A stretch of 64,000 nucleotides of DNA from Verticiella sediminum. GTDB lineage: Bacteria; Pseudomonadota; Gammaproteobacteria; Burkholderiales; Burkholderiaceae_B. The position numbers and the translations under genes were made by a program. Of the stretch, positions 28,508 to 37,551 are shown in pieces (position 1 is the stretch's first letter; every line of letters starts with the position of its first letter). The notes under the pieces are model-generated. The model saw only the letters and a list, made by a program, of their open reading frames with translations. It was not told where the DNA came from and ran no database searches. Where the stretch lies: contig NZ_VLTJ01000002.1 in the NCBI RefSeq assembly GCF_007558815.1, forward strand, positions 102,352 through 166,351, in the 5' to 3' direction.

Positions 28508-29503
28508 CTAGTCGATGCGGGCGCCGGCCTGCTCGACCACCGCGCCCCAGCGCTTGCGTTCGTCGGCGATGAAGGCCGCAAAGTCGTCTCCCTCCAGATG
28601 GGCCACCTCGGCGCCGCGCTGGCGCAACTGCTCGCGCAGGTCCGGCTCGGCAAGGGCGGCTTGAATGGCCTCGCCCAGGCGCTGCACGACAGCGGGCGGG
28701 GTTCCCTTGGGTGCGAAGATTCCGTCCCAGGCCACCACGTCGTAGTTGGGCAGGTTGGCCGCTTGCGCGACGGAAGGCAGGTCGGCGAATTCCTGCAGCG
28801 GCTCGGCCGTGCTGACCGCCAGCGCCCGCACGCGCTTGGCACGCACCTGCGGGCCGGTGTTGGGCACGACATCGATCATCATGTCGACCTGTCCGCCCAT
28901 CACGTCGGCGATCGCCAATGCGCCGCCGCGGTAGGGGATGTGCATGATGCGCACCCCCGCCTGCGAATTGAGCATCTCCAGCGCCAGATGCGAGGTGGTG
29001 CCGTTCCCGGCCGAGGCCGCCGTCAGCTTGTGTGGCGCCGCCTTGGCTGCAGCGACGAGTTCAGGCAGCGTGCGGTACGGCAGGTCCGGCCGCACGACGA
29101 AGAGCGCGCCGATGCGGGTGAGCTGCGCCACCGGCGTGAAGTCCTCAGGCGCGAAGCCCGGCGACTTGTACAGCGCGTGGTTGATCGCGAAGGTGCCGTT
29201 GGTGCCGTACAGCAGGGTATGGCCGTCCGGCTGCGCCCGGGCTGCGGCAGCCGAACCGATATTGCCGCCCGCACCGGGCTGGTTCTCGATGATGATGGTC
29301 TGCCCGAGCTGGGCCTCCAGACGGGTCGAGACCAGGCGGGCCAGGGTGTCGCCGCCGCCCCCGGCCGGGAACGGCACGATCAGCCGTATGGGCTTGGCCG
29401 GATACGACGGTGCGGCAGCAGCAGCCGCGCCCGCGGCGAACGCGAACACCAGGGCCGACAGGGCACAGCAGCCCAGCCTTGCGGCCTTCCTCAAGGTATG
29501 CAT
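28508..29503 (-). CDS. Bug-family periplasmic binding protein
   Basis: A 331-residue exported Bug protein. The signal peptide includes ALSALVFAFAAGAAAAAA. The mature part starts YPAKPIRLIVPFPAGGGGDT, followed by IIIENQPGAGGNIGSAAAAR and IMHIPYRGGALAIADVMGGQ. Shine-Dalgarno GAGGAG precedes ATG 29503; a longer open frame upstream contains operator sequences and is unlikely to be coding. It presumably delivers the substrate of the downstream M29-like enzyme (99 bp away). Ligand unknown. Confidence 0.93.
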   Translation of the reverse strand: MHTLRKAARLGCCALSALVFAFAAGAAAAAAPSYPAKPIRLIVPFPAGGGGDTLARLVSTRLEAQLGQTIIIENQPGAGGNIGSAAAARAQPDGHTLLYGTNGTFAINHALYKSPGFAPEDFTPVAQLTRIGALFVVRPDLPYRTLPELVAAAKAAPHKLTAASAGNGTTSHLALEMLNSQAGVRIMHIPYRGGALAIADVMGGQVDMMIDVVPNTGPQVRAKRVRALAVSTAEPLQEFADLPSVAQAANLPNYDVVAWDGIFAPKGTPPAVVQRLGEAIQAALAEPDLREQLRQRGAEVAHLEGDDFAAFIADERKRWGAVVEQAGARID

Positions 29504-29533
29504 TTCTTGTCTCCTCGGTTTCTGTCGATGATC

Positions 29534-29649
29534 TTCTGCATGCAAACGAGCGAAGAATCTCAGAAAACACGCAGGATTTCAAGATTTCTGCATGCAGAAA
29601 ATGTGAAAACACAGCGGCCTTGGCCTGGGCGACACAGCTTTGCATGCAA
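29534..29649. promoter_or_regulatory. Three TGCATGCA operators at 52-bp spacing
   Basis: The octamer TGCATGCA occurs at 29537-29544, 29589-29596 and 29641-29648. The middle copy is embedded in a 16-bp perfect palindrome TTTCTGCATGCAGAAA (29585-29600), and the right copy in TTGCATGCAA (29640-29649). The left copy is TCTGCATGCAAA. Spacing is exactly 52 bp twice, close to five helical turns. They lie between the divergent bug and gntR genes and are the obvious binding sites for the GntR protein. Confidence 0.85.
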
Positions 29650-29686
29650 TAATGCCCGGCGTCACGGCGAGCAAGGAGCACCAGAG

Positions 29687-30397
29687 GTGAGTTCACACAT
29701 CGAGCGCGTCACCACCGAACTGCGCCGCCGCGTCCTGGCGGGCGAGCTGCGCGCCGGCGAACGGATACGGGAAGTCCACGCGTCCGAAGAACTGGGCGTG
29801 TCGCGCACCCCGCTGCGCCTGGCGCTGAGTCAGTTGGCGGCCGAAGGCCTGCTCGAGCGCCTGCCCACGCGCGGCTTCCGTGTGCGCCACTTCACGCTCG
29901 AGGACGTGACCATGGCCATCGACGTGCGCGGCACCCTGGAAGGCATGGCCGTGCGTCTGATCGCGGAAGCCGGGGTCACGCCCGTGCTCGTGCGCGAACT
30001 CGAGGCCTGCGTGCAGGAAGGCAGGCAGTTGCTGGAAGGCGCGTCACACGACGAGGCCGGCCTGGACGCCGGCCGATGGGCGGCGATGAATGTGCGCTTT
30101 CATGATGCCCTCATCCAGGGCGCGGGCAACCCGGCGCTCGGCGCTGCAGTGGCGGCAGTCGCCAAGAACCCGATGGCGGGCGCAGGCGCCCTGGGCGTCA
30201 GCGGCGTGCAGCCGCTGGTGGAGCTGGCCTTCGTTCAGCGCGCCCAGTTCGACCATGAGGATGTGTTGAAAGCCCTGGTCCAGGGCGAAGGCAGCCGCGC
30301 CGAAGCGCTGATGCGCGAGCATGCGCGGCGCAGCCGGGACAACAAGCGCGCGATCATCGAGGGCATGCACCGGGCACGCGCCGGTGCCGGCGCGTGA
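29687..30397 (+). CDS. GntR-family (FadR/FCD) transcriptional regulator
   Basis: A 236-residue regulator. The winged helix (about residues 5-70) contains RVLAGELRAGERIREVHASE and LGVSRTPLRLALSQLAAEGL. The C-terminal all-helical FCD domain (about 80-225), which often binds a metal and an organic acid, follows. The start is a GTG at 29687, preceded by AAGGAG; the frame is open far upstream but without GntR similarity. It faces the bug/M29-like operon over three palindromic sites, so it very probably represses that operon and itself until a substrate binds. Confidence 0.92.
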   Translation: MSSHIERVTTELRRRVLAGELRAGERIREVHASEELGVSRTPLRLALSQLAAEGLLERLPTRGFRVRHFTLEDVTMAIDVRGTLEGMAVRLIAEAGVTPVLVRELEACVQEGRQLLEGASHDEAGLDAGRWAAMNVRFHDALIQGAGNPALGAAVAAVAKNPMAGAGALGVSGVQPLVELAFVQRAQFDHEDVLKALVQGEGSRAEALMREHARRSRDNKRAIIEGMHRARAGAGA

Positions 30398-30507
30398 GCG
30401 ACGGCAGGCGGAATGTATCGACAGGCATCGAAACGCAGGCCTTCTCCATGGCGATCGAGGCGATCGATTGCCCGGTGATCGCCCGCTGAACGACACACCG
30501 AGAATCC

Positions 30508-31713
30508 CTACCCGGGCACCGTCCGCAGCGCCTGCCCGAGGCGCCGCATCCCCTCTTCGATCGCCTCCACGCCGCTCGCCGCGAACGACAGCCGCAGGGC
30601 GGTCCCGCTCGTGGGCACGGCACGAAAGGCCTTGCCCGGGACGAACAGCACGCGCGCCTCGACGGCAGCCTTGAAGAGCCGTTCCGCATCCAGCGGGCGG
30701 CGGGCGCGCGCCCAGACGAACATGCCGCCGGCGGGTTCGACGGCGTCCAGCCATTCGGCCAGGTCTGCCCGCAGCGCCTGCATCATGGCGCGCATGCGCG
30801 CGGCGTACTCGGCGCAGGCGCGGGCTACGGTGGGCGCGTAGCGGCCGCTGTCGAGATAGGCCGCGGCGATGCGCTGGGCGAGTCCGGAGGTGCAGAGGTC
30901 GGCGGTCTGCTTGGCGACGGTGCAACGGCGCAGCACGTCCGCCCGGCCGACCATCCAGCCGATGCGCAGTGCGGGCGCGACGGTCTTGGACAGGCTGGAC
31001 AGGTAGATCACAGGATTGTCGCCGCCGCCCGCGGCCGCGCCCACGCGGTAGAGGCTCGCCACCGGCGCGCCGGCAAAGCGCAGTTCGCTGTACGGATCGT
31101 CCTCGACGATCAGGAAACCATACTCGCGCGCCAGCGCGACCAGGGCCTCGCGCCGCGCGGGCGAGAGCGTGGTGCCGCTCGGGTTGGAGAAGGTCGGGAC
31201 GGTATAGACAAGCTTGGGCCGATCCGCGGGCGCGCAGCCGCGCAGCCAGTCGGCCAGCGCATCCACGTCCAGGCCCTCGGCGTCGACGGGCACGTCCTGG
31301 ATGCGCGCGCCGGCCAGGCGCAGGGTCTGCAGCACGGCCGGATAGGTGGGCGATTCCACGCACACGACATCGCCCGGGTCGATGCCGGTGCGCACGAGAA
31401 GGTCGAAGGCCTGCTGCGAGCCGGTGGTGACGAGCACGTCGGCCGGCGCGCAGGCGATGCCGCGCGCGCCGCAGGCCTGGACCAGGGCCTGCACCAGCAG
31501 CGGGTCGCCCTGGGTCGGCCCGTACTGCAGGCTGGCGCCGGCCTCGAGCAAGGCATTGCCGGCGGCCACGCGCAGGCCCTCGGCGTCGAACAGGCCGGCC
31601 GAGGGATAGCCGCCGGCGAACGAGATCATGCCGGGCAGCGACAGGTAGGGAAAGAGTTCGCGGATCGGCGAGCCCGCGGGCTCGCGGTAGCGTTCGGCAA
31701 ACGCAAACGACAT
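30508..31713 (-). CDS. PLP-dependent aminotransferase (2-aminoadipate type)
   Basis: A 401-residue fold-type I class I/II aminotransferase. ISFAGGYPSAGLF, LQYGPTQGDPLL, VTTGSQQAFDLL and TVPTFSNPSGTTLS are typical of the MocR-like/2-aminoadipate aminotransferase group. LIVEDDPYSELRF contains the PLP Asp/Tyr pair, and SSLSKTVAPALRIGW holds the Schiff-base lysine (K243). It lies 12 bp downstream of the 2-oxoadipate dioxygenase gene, so conversion of 2-aminoadipate to 2-oxoadipate (the AmaC step of lysine catabolism) is the best guess. Substrate is inferred from context. Confidence 0.85.
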   Translation of the reverse strand: MSFAFAERYREPAGSPIRELFPYLSLPGMISFAGGYPSAGLFDAEGLRVAAGNALLEAGASLQYGPTQGDPLLVQALVQACGARGIACAPADVLVTTGSQQAFDLLVRTGIDPGDVVCVESPTYPAVLQTLRLAGARIQDVPVDAEGLDVDALADWLRGCAPADRPKLVYTVPTFSNPSGTTLSPARREALVALAREYGFLIVEDDPYSELRFAGAPVASLYRVGAAAGGGDNPVIYLSSLSKTVAPALRIGWMVGRADVLRRCTVAKQTADLCTSGLAQRIAAAYLDSGRYAPTVARACAEYAARMRAMMQALRADLAEWLDAVEPAGGMFVWARARRPLDAERLFKAAVEARVLFVPGKAFRAVPTSGTALRLSFAASGVEAIEEGMRRLGQALRTVPG

Positions 31714-31725
31714 GCGGCCTCCGGC

Positions 31726-33060
31726 TCAGGCGGCCGCGCGCACGGATCGACGCAGAGCGTCGATCGACGCCTGCTGCAGCCCGGCGTAAAGGGCGAACTC
31801 GTCCTGCACCGCGGCGCCCAGGTCGCGCTCGAACTCGGCCTTGGCCGCGTTGGCCGCGTAGCTCTGCTGTTCCTCGCCGCCCAGGTTGGACTGGAAGATG
31901 CCCGCGGCGCTGACCGGCAGGAAATCCTCGTAGGTGATGGGATGCGCGGCGAGCAGCCCCTGCGCGATCAGCGCCTCCAGGTCCGGCTCGCCCGCGGGCA
32001 GCTCGCCCCTGGCGTCGTAGCGGAAATACGCCAGGCCCTCGCGGCGCAGCGTATCCCAGTCGTCGGGAAAGGCGGCGAAGGCCTGGGCCAGCGCCGCGCC
32101 ATAGCCCTGGGCGTCGCCGATGCCGGCCGCGCGCGCCTCGGCCAGCAGGCGGTCGTACAGCGCGCGGCCCTTGGGCGTGAGCGCCGCGCCGCGCTGTTCG
32201 ATCTCGCCGAAGCGGGCGGTGTGCGTGCCGTCGGTGGCGCTGCCCTCGCCCGGAAAGCGCACGGCCTCCTGCAGGGCGCGAAAGCTGGTCTGGCGCAGCA
32301 GGATGGGGCAGCGCCGGCGCGGCGGGCCCTCGACGAAGTTCTTGGCCTTCAGGCCTTGCTCGCCCATGCGCACCTGGGCCGCGTCGATGTCCAGCGTGCG
32401 CGGCGTGAGGTGGTTGATGTGCGGGCCCTTGAAGCACAGGATGTCGGCGGCCAGCGGGTGCGCGCCGTGCAGGCGGCGGTAGGTGTCGGCGTCCACGGTG
32501 GCTTCGTCGTGCCAGCGGAAGGTTTCCAGCACCTCGGCCACGAAGGCATCGGCGGCGGCTTCGTCCAGGCCGCCGTCGCGCTCGGCCCGGGCGGTGAGCG
32601 AGAGCGCACCGTCGGTGAAGATGCGGCGGCGGGCCAGGATGGCCCTGGCGTCCTCGCGCAGCTCGGCCGGCTCGATCAGCTCCAGGCGCAGCAGCGACGT
32701 GAAGAGGCGAAACGGGTTGGCCTCGAGCGAGGTTTCGGCCACCGGCCGAAAGGCGGTGGAGTGCACCGGCACGCCCGCCACCGACAGATCGTAGTAGCCG
32801 ACCGGGTACATGCCCATCACGGCCAGGATGCGCCGCATGGTGGCCAGCTCCTCGGCGGTGCCCAGGCGGATGGCGCCGTGGCGCTCCACGCCCAGGCGGG
32901 CGTCGCTGTCGGTCAGGCCGGCGGCATCGGCCGTCTGGCGGTTGATGTCGGCGACGATCTTGAGCAGCGTGCCGTACTGGGGCACTTCCAGGCGGTACAT
33001 GTCGGACATCGCGTCGGCAAAGCGCGCACGGATGACATCGGGAGAGACGTGAGCGGACAT
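31726..33060 (-). CDS. hglS: 2-oxoadipate dioxygenase/decarboxylase (HglS, DUF1338)
   Basis: A 444-residue DUF1338/YdcJ-family protein, the Fe(II) enzyme that converts 2-oxoadipate to D-2-hydroxyglutarate in D-lysine catabolism. ERHGAIRLGT (His61), FKGPHINHLTPRTLDID (His214/His217) and FGEIEQRG (Glu286/288) fit the family His/His/Glu metal site. PVGYYDLSVAGVPVHSTAFR and RRCPILLRQTSFRAL are also conserved. Start MSAHVSPDVI at 33060 is preferred to an ATG 11 codons earlier. It is followed by the aminotransferase and divergent from a LysR regulator. Confidence 0.88.
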   Translation of the reverse strand: MSAHVSPDVIRARFADAMSDMYRLEVPQYGTLLKIVADINRQTADAAGLTDSDARLGVERHGAIRLGTAEELATMRRILAVMGMYPVGYYDLSVAGVPVHSTAFRPVAETSLEANPFRLFTSLLRLELIEPAELREDARAILARRRIFTDGALSLTARAERDGGLDEAAADAFVAEVLETFRWHDEATVDADTYRRLHGAHPLAADILCFKGPHINHLTPRTLDIDAAQVRMGEQGLKAKNFVEGPPRRRCPILLRQTSFRALQEAVRFPGEGSATDGTHTARFGEIEQRGAALTPKGRALYDRLLAEARAAGIGDAQGYGAALAQAFAAFPDDWDTLRREGLAYFRYDARGELPAGEPDLEALIAQGLLAAHPITYEDFLPVSAAGIFQSNLGGEEQQSYAANAAKAEFERDLGAAVQDEFALYAGLQQASIDALRRSVRAAA

Positions 33061-33151
33061 TGGCGTTCGGCCTATCGGGTCGGTTGATTCCATCTACGCA
33101 TGGGCAGACCAGGCAAACATTCTATTTGAGCTGAAAACGCCACCGCAAACG

Positions 33152-33171
33152 ATGATTTCCACTGATATCAT
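33152..33171. promoter_or_regulatory. Candidate LysR operator (ATGAT-N10-ATCAT)
   Basis: An inverted repeat ATGAT...ATCAT with 10 bases between, about 20 bp upstream of the lysR start and 92 bp upstream of hglS. Size and location suit a LysR-type recognition site (T-N11-A class). Assigned by position and symmetry only. Confidence 0.45.
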
Positions 33172-33192
33172 TCTGAAAAGGAATGACCTGCC

Positions 33193-34089
33193 ATGCGTTT
33201 CCCGCGACAGTACCTACCCTCCACCGCCGTTCTGTGCGCCTTCGAGGCGGCCGCCCGCCTGGGCAGCTTCACGACCGCGGCCAGCGAGCTGAGCCTCACG
33301 CAGAGCGCGGTGAGCCGGCAGATCCGCGCGCTCGAGGAGGCGCTCGGCGCCGAACTCTTCGTGCGCGAACGCCAGACCGTGCGGCTCACGCTGGCGGGCG
33401 AGAACTACGCGCTGCAGGTGCGCGACGCGCTCACGCGCATCGCCAACGCCTCGCTGGAATTCCGCGCGAGCCCGACGGGCGGCGCGCTCAATCTGGCCCT
33501 GCCGCCCACCTTCGGCGCGCGCTGGCTGGTGCCGCGCCTGCCCGCGTTTCGCGCGGCGCATCCGGACATCGCGGTGAACCTGGTCAGCCAGTTGCACAAC
33601 TTCGAGGACGACGGCGTGGATGCGGCCATCCAGTTCGGCGAGCCGCAGCGCCCCGGCACCGAATCGGCAAGGCTGATGGGAGAACGCGTGCTGCCCTTGT
33701 GCAGCCCGGCGCTCAGAACGCGCCACGCCTTCGCGCAGGCGCTCGAGCTGCTCGACGCGCCCCTGCTGCACCTGGAGAGCCGGCCGGACGCCTGGGAGCG
33801 CTGGTTCCGCGCGCAGGGCGTGGACGTGGGCCGCGTGCCCGGCATGCTGGTCGATCAGTACGAGTTCGTCGGCCAGGCGGCGCTGGCCGGGCTCGGCGTG
33901 GGCCTCTTGCCCACCTTCATGTTCGAGGCCGAACTGGCGGCCGGCAGGCTGGTGCCGGCCTGGGGCGAGCCGCAGGCCAGCACCGGCTGCTACCACTTGA
34001 TGTGGCCGGTGGCGCGGGCGGCCTATTTTCCGCTGACGGTGTTCCGGCAATGGCTGCTGGATACCTGCGCCGCCGAGGCCGGGCCATAG
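33193..34089 (+). CDS. LysR-family regulator (GcvA-like)
   Basis: A 298-residue LysR protein. The helix-turn-helix region includes [20 protein letters not shown] and is preceded by LPSTAVLCAFEAAARLGS, the opening typical of the GcvA/AmpR-like subgroup. The effector domain spans about residues 90-295. It diverges from hglS and the aminotransferase, so it is the probable activator or repressor of that 2-oxoadipate module; the inducer might be 2-aminoadipate or 2-oxoadipate (inference). Confidence 0.92.
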   Translation: MRFPRQYLPSTAVLCAFEAAARLGSFTTAASELSLTQSAVSRQIRALEEALGAELFVRERQTVRLTLAGENYALQVRDALTRIANASLEFRASPTGGALNLALPPTFGARWLVPRLPAFRAAHPDIAVNLVSQLHNFEDDGVDAAIQFGEPQRPGTESARLMGERVLPLCSPALRTRHAFAQALELLDAPLLHLESRPDAWERWFRAQGVDVGRVPGMLVDQYEFVGQAALAGLGVGLLPTFMFEAELAAGRLVPAWGEPQASTGCYHLMWPVARAAYFPLTVFRQWLLDTCAAEAGP

Positions 34090-34143
34090 CCCGCAGCCGC
34101 CCGGCAGCGCCGAACCAGCGCCGGCCTGCGCAACCGCCCGCGC

Positions 34144-35280
34144 TCAGACGCGCCGGATGCGGTGCCGGTGAATGGACATCAGCAGCCCGGCCGCCACGCC
34201 CAGGGTGAGCAGCGCCGTGCCGCCGTAGCTCATGAAGGGCAGCGGCACGCCGACCACGGGCAGCACCCCCGCCACCATGCCGATGTTCACGAAGATGTAG
34301 ACGAAGAACACCATGCTGATCGCTCCCGCCAGCAGGCGGGTGAAGGTGTTGGGCGCGCTCCAGGCCACGCCCAGGCCGCGCATCAGCAGCATGAAATACA
34401 GCACGAGCAGCACGATGCCGCCCAGCATGCCCATTTCCTCGGCATAGACGGCGAAGATGAAGTCGGTGGTGCGCTCGGGCACGAAGTCGAGCTGGCTCTG
34501 CGTGCCGTTCATGTAGCCCTTGCCGAACACCCCGCCCGAGCCGATCGCGATCGAGGACTGGATGGTGTGGAACCCCTTGCCCAGGGGATCGGTGGTCGGG
34601 TCGAGCAGCGTGCAGACACGGTGCTTCTGGTACTCGTGCAGCACGACCCAGTCGAACTCGGGATCGCACAGGGTGTGTTCGTAGGTGAGGACCAGCCCGA
34701 CGCTCACCACGCCCACCAGCGCGATCGGGGCGAGCAGCTTGAACGACAGGCCGGCGAAGTAGATCACCGCGAAGCCGGCGGCGAACACCAGCAGCGCCGT
34801 GCCCAGGTCCGGCTGCTTGACGATCAGCAGGAAGGGCACCGCCAGCAGCAGGCCCGCGACCAGGAAGTCGCGCACGCGCAAGGAGCCTTCGCGCCGATGG
34901 AAGTACCACGCCAGCATCATGGGCACGGCGATCTTCATCAGCTCCGAGGGCTGGATCACGGTGACGCCCAGGTCCAGCCAGCGCGTGGCGCCCTGCCGGG
35001 TGGTGCCGGCCACTTCGACCAGGGTCAGCAGGACGACGCCGAGCAGGTAGATCGGCCAGGCCAGCCGCATCAGCAATTGCGGTGTGGCCTGCGCCACCAC
35101 CCACATCGCGGCGAGGGCGATGGCGAAGTTGCGCAGTTGTTCGGCGAAACGGCCATGCGTACCGCCCACGGCGGACTGCATGGTCGCCATGCCCACGCAC
35201 GCGAGCAGGCCGAGCAGCAGCAGCAGCCAGACGTCGAAGACGAACACGCGCGAGGCGACGCGCTTCAGGATCTCGGTCAT
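34144..35280 (-). CDS. rodA: RodA, SEDS peptidoglycan glycosyltransferase
   Basis: A 378-residue polytopic membrane protein with about ten helices. LVAGLLLAVPFLLIVKQPDL GTAL carries the conserved SEDS loop and Asp region, SIAIGSGGVFGKGYMNGTQS and ERTTDFIFAVYAEEMGMLGG are RodA signatures, and VGVPLPFMSYGGTALLTLG closes the family core. It polymerises glycan strands with PBP2 in the elongasome. Its start overlaps the mrdA stop by 4 bases. Confidence 0.97.
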   Translation of the reverse strand: MTEILKRVASRVFVFDVWLLLLLGLLACVGMATMQSAVGGTHGRFAEQLRNFAIALAAMWVVAQATPQLLMRLAWPIYLLGVVLLTLVEVAGTTRQGATRWLDLGVTVIQPSELMKIAVPMMLAWYFHRREGSLRVRDFLVAGLLLAVPFLLIVKQPDLGTALLVFAAGFAVIYFAGLSFKLLAPIALVGVVSVGLVLTYEHTLCDPEFDWVVLHEYQKHRVCTLLDPTTDPLGKGFHTIQSSIAIGSGGVFGKGYMNGTQSQLDFVPERTTDFIFAVYAEEMGMLGGIVLLVLYFMLLMRGLGVAWSAPNTFTRLLAGAISMVFFVYIFVNIGMVAGVLPVVGVPLPFMSYGGTALLTLGVAAGLLMSIHRHRIRRV

Positions 35281-37460
35281 GGTTCTTCACGCGGGGGAAT
35301 CAACGGCGCGGTGGCCGAAATGCTCATGGGCAGCGTGCGCTCCGAAAACGTGGCCGCGGGCGCGCCGCCGCGTGGCGGACCGCTCGTGCGGTTGCCGGCA
35401 TCGGATGCCGCGTCCGGCACCTGCGCGACGCGCGCCGGGACAGGCGGGCTGGCGGGCTGGGCGGGCGCCCCCGCCGGGCGGGCCGGCTGCGAGGGCGGCG
35501 CAGCGGGTACGGCCTGCGCCGTCTGCGCTGCCGCGCCCTGCCGCGAGGGCGATGCGCCGGCGGCCGTGGCCGCCCCGGGCGGCGCCTCGTTGGCCGCCTG
35601 TAGCTGCGACACCGCGGCGCGGTCCACCAGCCAGTAGTCGAACACCTGCCGGGCGATGGGCGCGGCGGTGGACGCGCCCCAGCCGCCGTTCTCCACCAGC
35701 AGCGCCAGGGCGATCTGCGGCTTGTCCACCGGCGCGAACGCCATGTAGAGCGCATGGTCGCGCAGGCGCTCGGCCACCTGGTGGGCGCGGTATTTCTCGC
35801 CGCGCAGGCTGAAGACCTGGGCCGTGCCGGTCTTGCCCGCGGCCGCGTACGGGGCGCCCTGGAAGGCGCGCCGAGCGGTGCCGGAGCGGTTCACGTCGGC
35901 CAGCGCGGCCTTGACCAGGGCAATGTTGCGCTGCTGCAGCGGAATCCGGTAGCTCTCCCTGGGCACGGTCAGCACCTCGCCTTCGTGCTTGCTCGCCAGG
36001 ACCGACTTCACCACGTGCGGCTTCATGTAGACGCCGTCGTTGGCGAGCACCGCGGTCGCCTGCGCAAGCTGCAGGATGGTGAAGCTGTTGTAGCCCTGGC
36101 CGATGCCCACGGACACCGTCTCGCCGTTGTACCAGCGCTGGTCTTCCGCCTTGCGATAGGCCTGGCGCTTCCACTCCGTCGAGGGCAGCACGCCGGTCTT
36201 CTCGCCTTCCAGGTCGATGCCGGTGATCTGCCCGAAGCCGAAGGGCTTCATGAAGTCGTGGATGCGGTTCACGCCCAGCTCGGAGGCGAGCGAATAGTAG
36301 TAGGTGTCCGAAGACACCACCAGCGAGCGATGCATGTTGGTCGCGCCGTAGGCCGCGTTGCCGGCATTGCGAAAGCGATGCCCGGCCAGCTCGAAGAAGC
36401 CGGGGTCGTGGATCACGTCGTTCGGGCCGCGCACGCCGTATTCGATGCCGGCCAGCGCCATGAACGGCTTGTAGGTCGAGCCGATCGGATAGGTGCCCGA
36501 CAGCGGCCGGTTGATGAGCGGACGGTCCGGCGACTCGGACAGCAGCTTCCAGTTCTCGACGTCGATCCCATTCACGAACAGGTTGGGGTCGAACGAGGGC
36601 TGCGACACGAAGGCGAGGATGTCGCCGGTGGCCGGCTCGATGGCGACCAGCGCGCCGCGCTGATTGCCCAGCGCGGCTTCGGCCACGCGCTGCAGATGGA
36701 TGTCCAGCGACAGGCGCAGGTCGCGCCCCGCCACCGGCTCGGTGCGCCGCAGTTCGCGCACGGGCCGCCCGCGCGCGGTGACTTCGAGGGCGACCGCGCC
36801 GGCCTGGCCGTGCAGCACTTCCTCGTAGGATTTCTCCACGCCCTGCTTGCCGATGTGCTGCGTGCCGCGGTAGTTGCCGATCCGGCCCGCCTCTTCCAGG
36901 TGCTCGACGTCGGCCTGGGAGATCCGGTTGATGTAGCCGATCACGTGCGACGCCGCCTCGCCCTGGGGATACTCGCGCATCCAGCGCGACTGCAGGTTGA
37001 CGCCGGGAAAGCGGAAACGCTGGGCCGCGAAGAGGGCCGCCTCGGCCTCGGTCAGGCTGGTGCGCAGCGGGATGCTGTCGAAGCGGCTCGATTCGGCGCG
37101 CAGGCGGTTGAAGCGCCGGCGGTCCAGCGCCGTTACCGGGATCACCTCGGCCACGGCCTCGATGATGTCGTCGATGCGCCCGCCCACTTCGGCGGGCGTG
37201 ATCTCCAGCGTCCAGGTGGATACATTGCGCGCGAGCGGCACGCCGTTGCGATCGAAGATCTCGCCGCGGCGCGGCGGCAGCGTCTGCACCGAGATGCGGT
37301 TGTTGTCCGCGCGCGTGACGTAGTCGCCGTGCTGCACGACCTGCAACCACCATAGGCGCGCGCCCAGCACGCCGAAGCATGCCAGGGCCACCGTGGCCGC
37401 GACGACCAATCGCACGCGGAATCCACGGGTCTGCTCGCGCTGGTTATTGAGTTCGACCAT
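35277..37460 (-). CDS. mrdA: Penicillin-binding protein 2
   Basis: A 727-residue bitopic class B PBP. One N-terminal membrane helix (VVAATVALACFGVLGARLWW) precedes the pedestal domain. The transpeptidase motifs are GSTYKPFM (SxxK), SSDTYYY (SxD/N region) and AAGKTGTAQVF (KTG). With RodA it crosslinks side-wall peptidoglycan. Residues after about 630 form a long Ala/Pro/Gly-rich tail (AAAQTAQAVPAAPPSQPARP), probably disordered, longer than in E. coli PBP2 (633 residues). ATG 37460 (MVELNNQREQ) is chosen over an upstream ATG. Confidence 0.96.
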   Translation of the reverse strand: MVELNNQREQTRGFRVRLVVAATVALACFGVLGARLWWLQVVQHGDYVTRADNNRISVQTLPPRRGEIFDRNGVPLARNVSTWTLEITPAEVGGRIDDIIEAVAEVIPVTALDRRRFNRLRAESSRFDSIPLRTSLTEAEAALFAAQRFRFPGVNLQSRWMREYPQGEAASHVIGYINRISQADVEHLEEAGRIGNYRGTQHIGKQGVEKSYEEVLHGQAGAVALEVTARGRPVRELRRTEPVAGRDLRLSLDIHLQRVAEAALGNQRGALVAIEPATGDILAFVSQPSFDPNLFVNGIDVENWKLLSESPDRPLINRPLSGTYPIGSTYKPFMALAGIEYGVRGPNDVIHDPGFFELAGHRFRNAGNAAYGATNMHRSLVVSSDTYYYSLASELGVNRIHDFMKPFGFGQITGIDLEGEKTGVLPSTEWKRQAYRKAEDQRWYNGETVSVGIGQGYNSFTILQLAQATAVLANDGVYMKPHVVKSVLASKHEGEVLTVPRESYRIPLQQRNIALVKAALADVNRSGTARRAFQGAPYAAAGKTGTAQVFSLRGEKYRAHQVAERLRDHALYMAFAPVDKPQIALALLVENGGWGASTAAPIARQVFDYWLVDRAAVSQLQAANEAPPGAATAAGASPSRQGAAAQTAQAVPAAPPSQPARPAGAPAQPASPPVPARVAQVPDAASDAGNRTSGPPRGGAPAATFSERTLPMSISATAPLIPPREEP

Positions 37461-37551
37461 GGCAACCGGGAGGCGTGCTCGACGCGCAAGGCAGCGCGCA
37501 CGCAAAACAATTCAGGACAGACGACAAAGCAATACGTACGTTGCCCGGCGA

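Noticed and set aside
35754..37355. Long open frame on the plus strand opposite mrdA
   Set aside because: Antisense shadow of PBP2 with His/Val/Gly-rich low-complexity translation and no recognisable domain.
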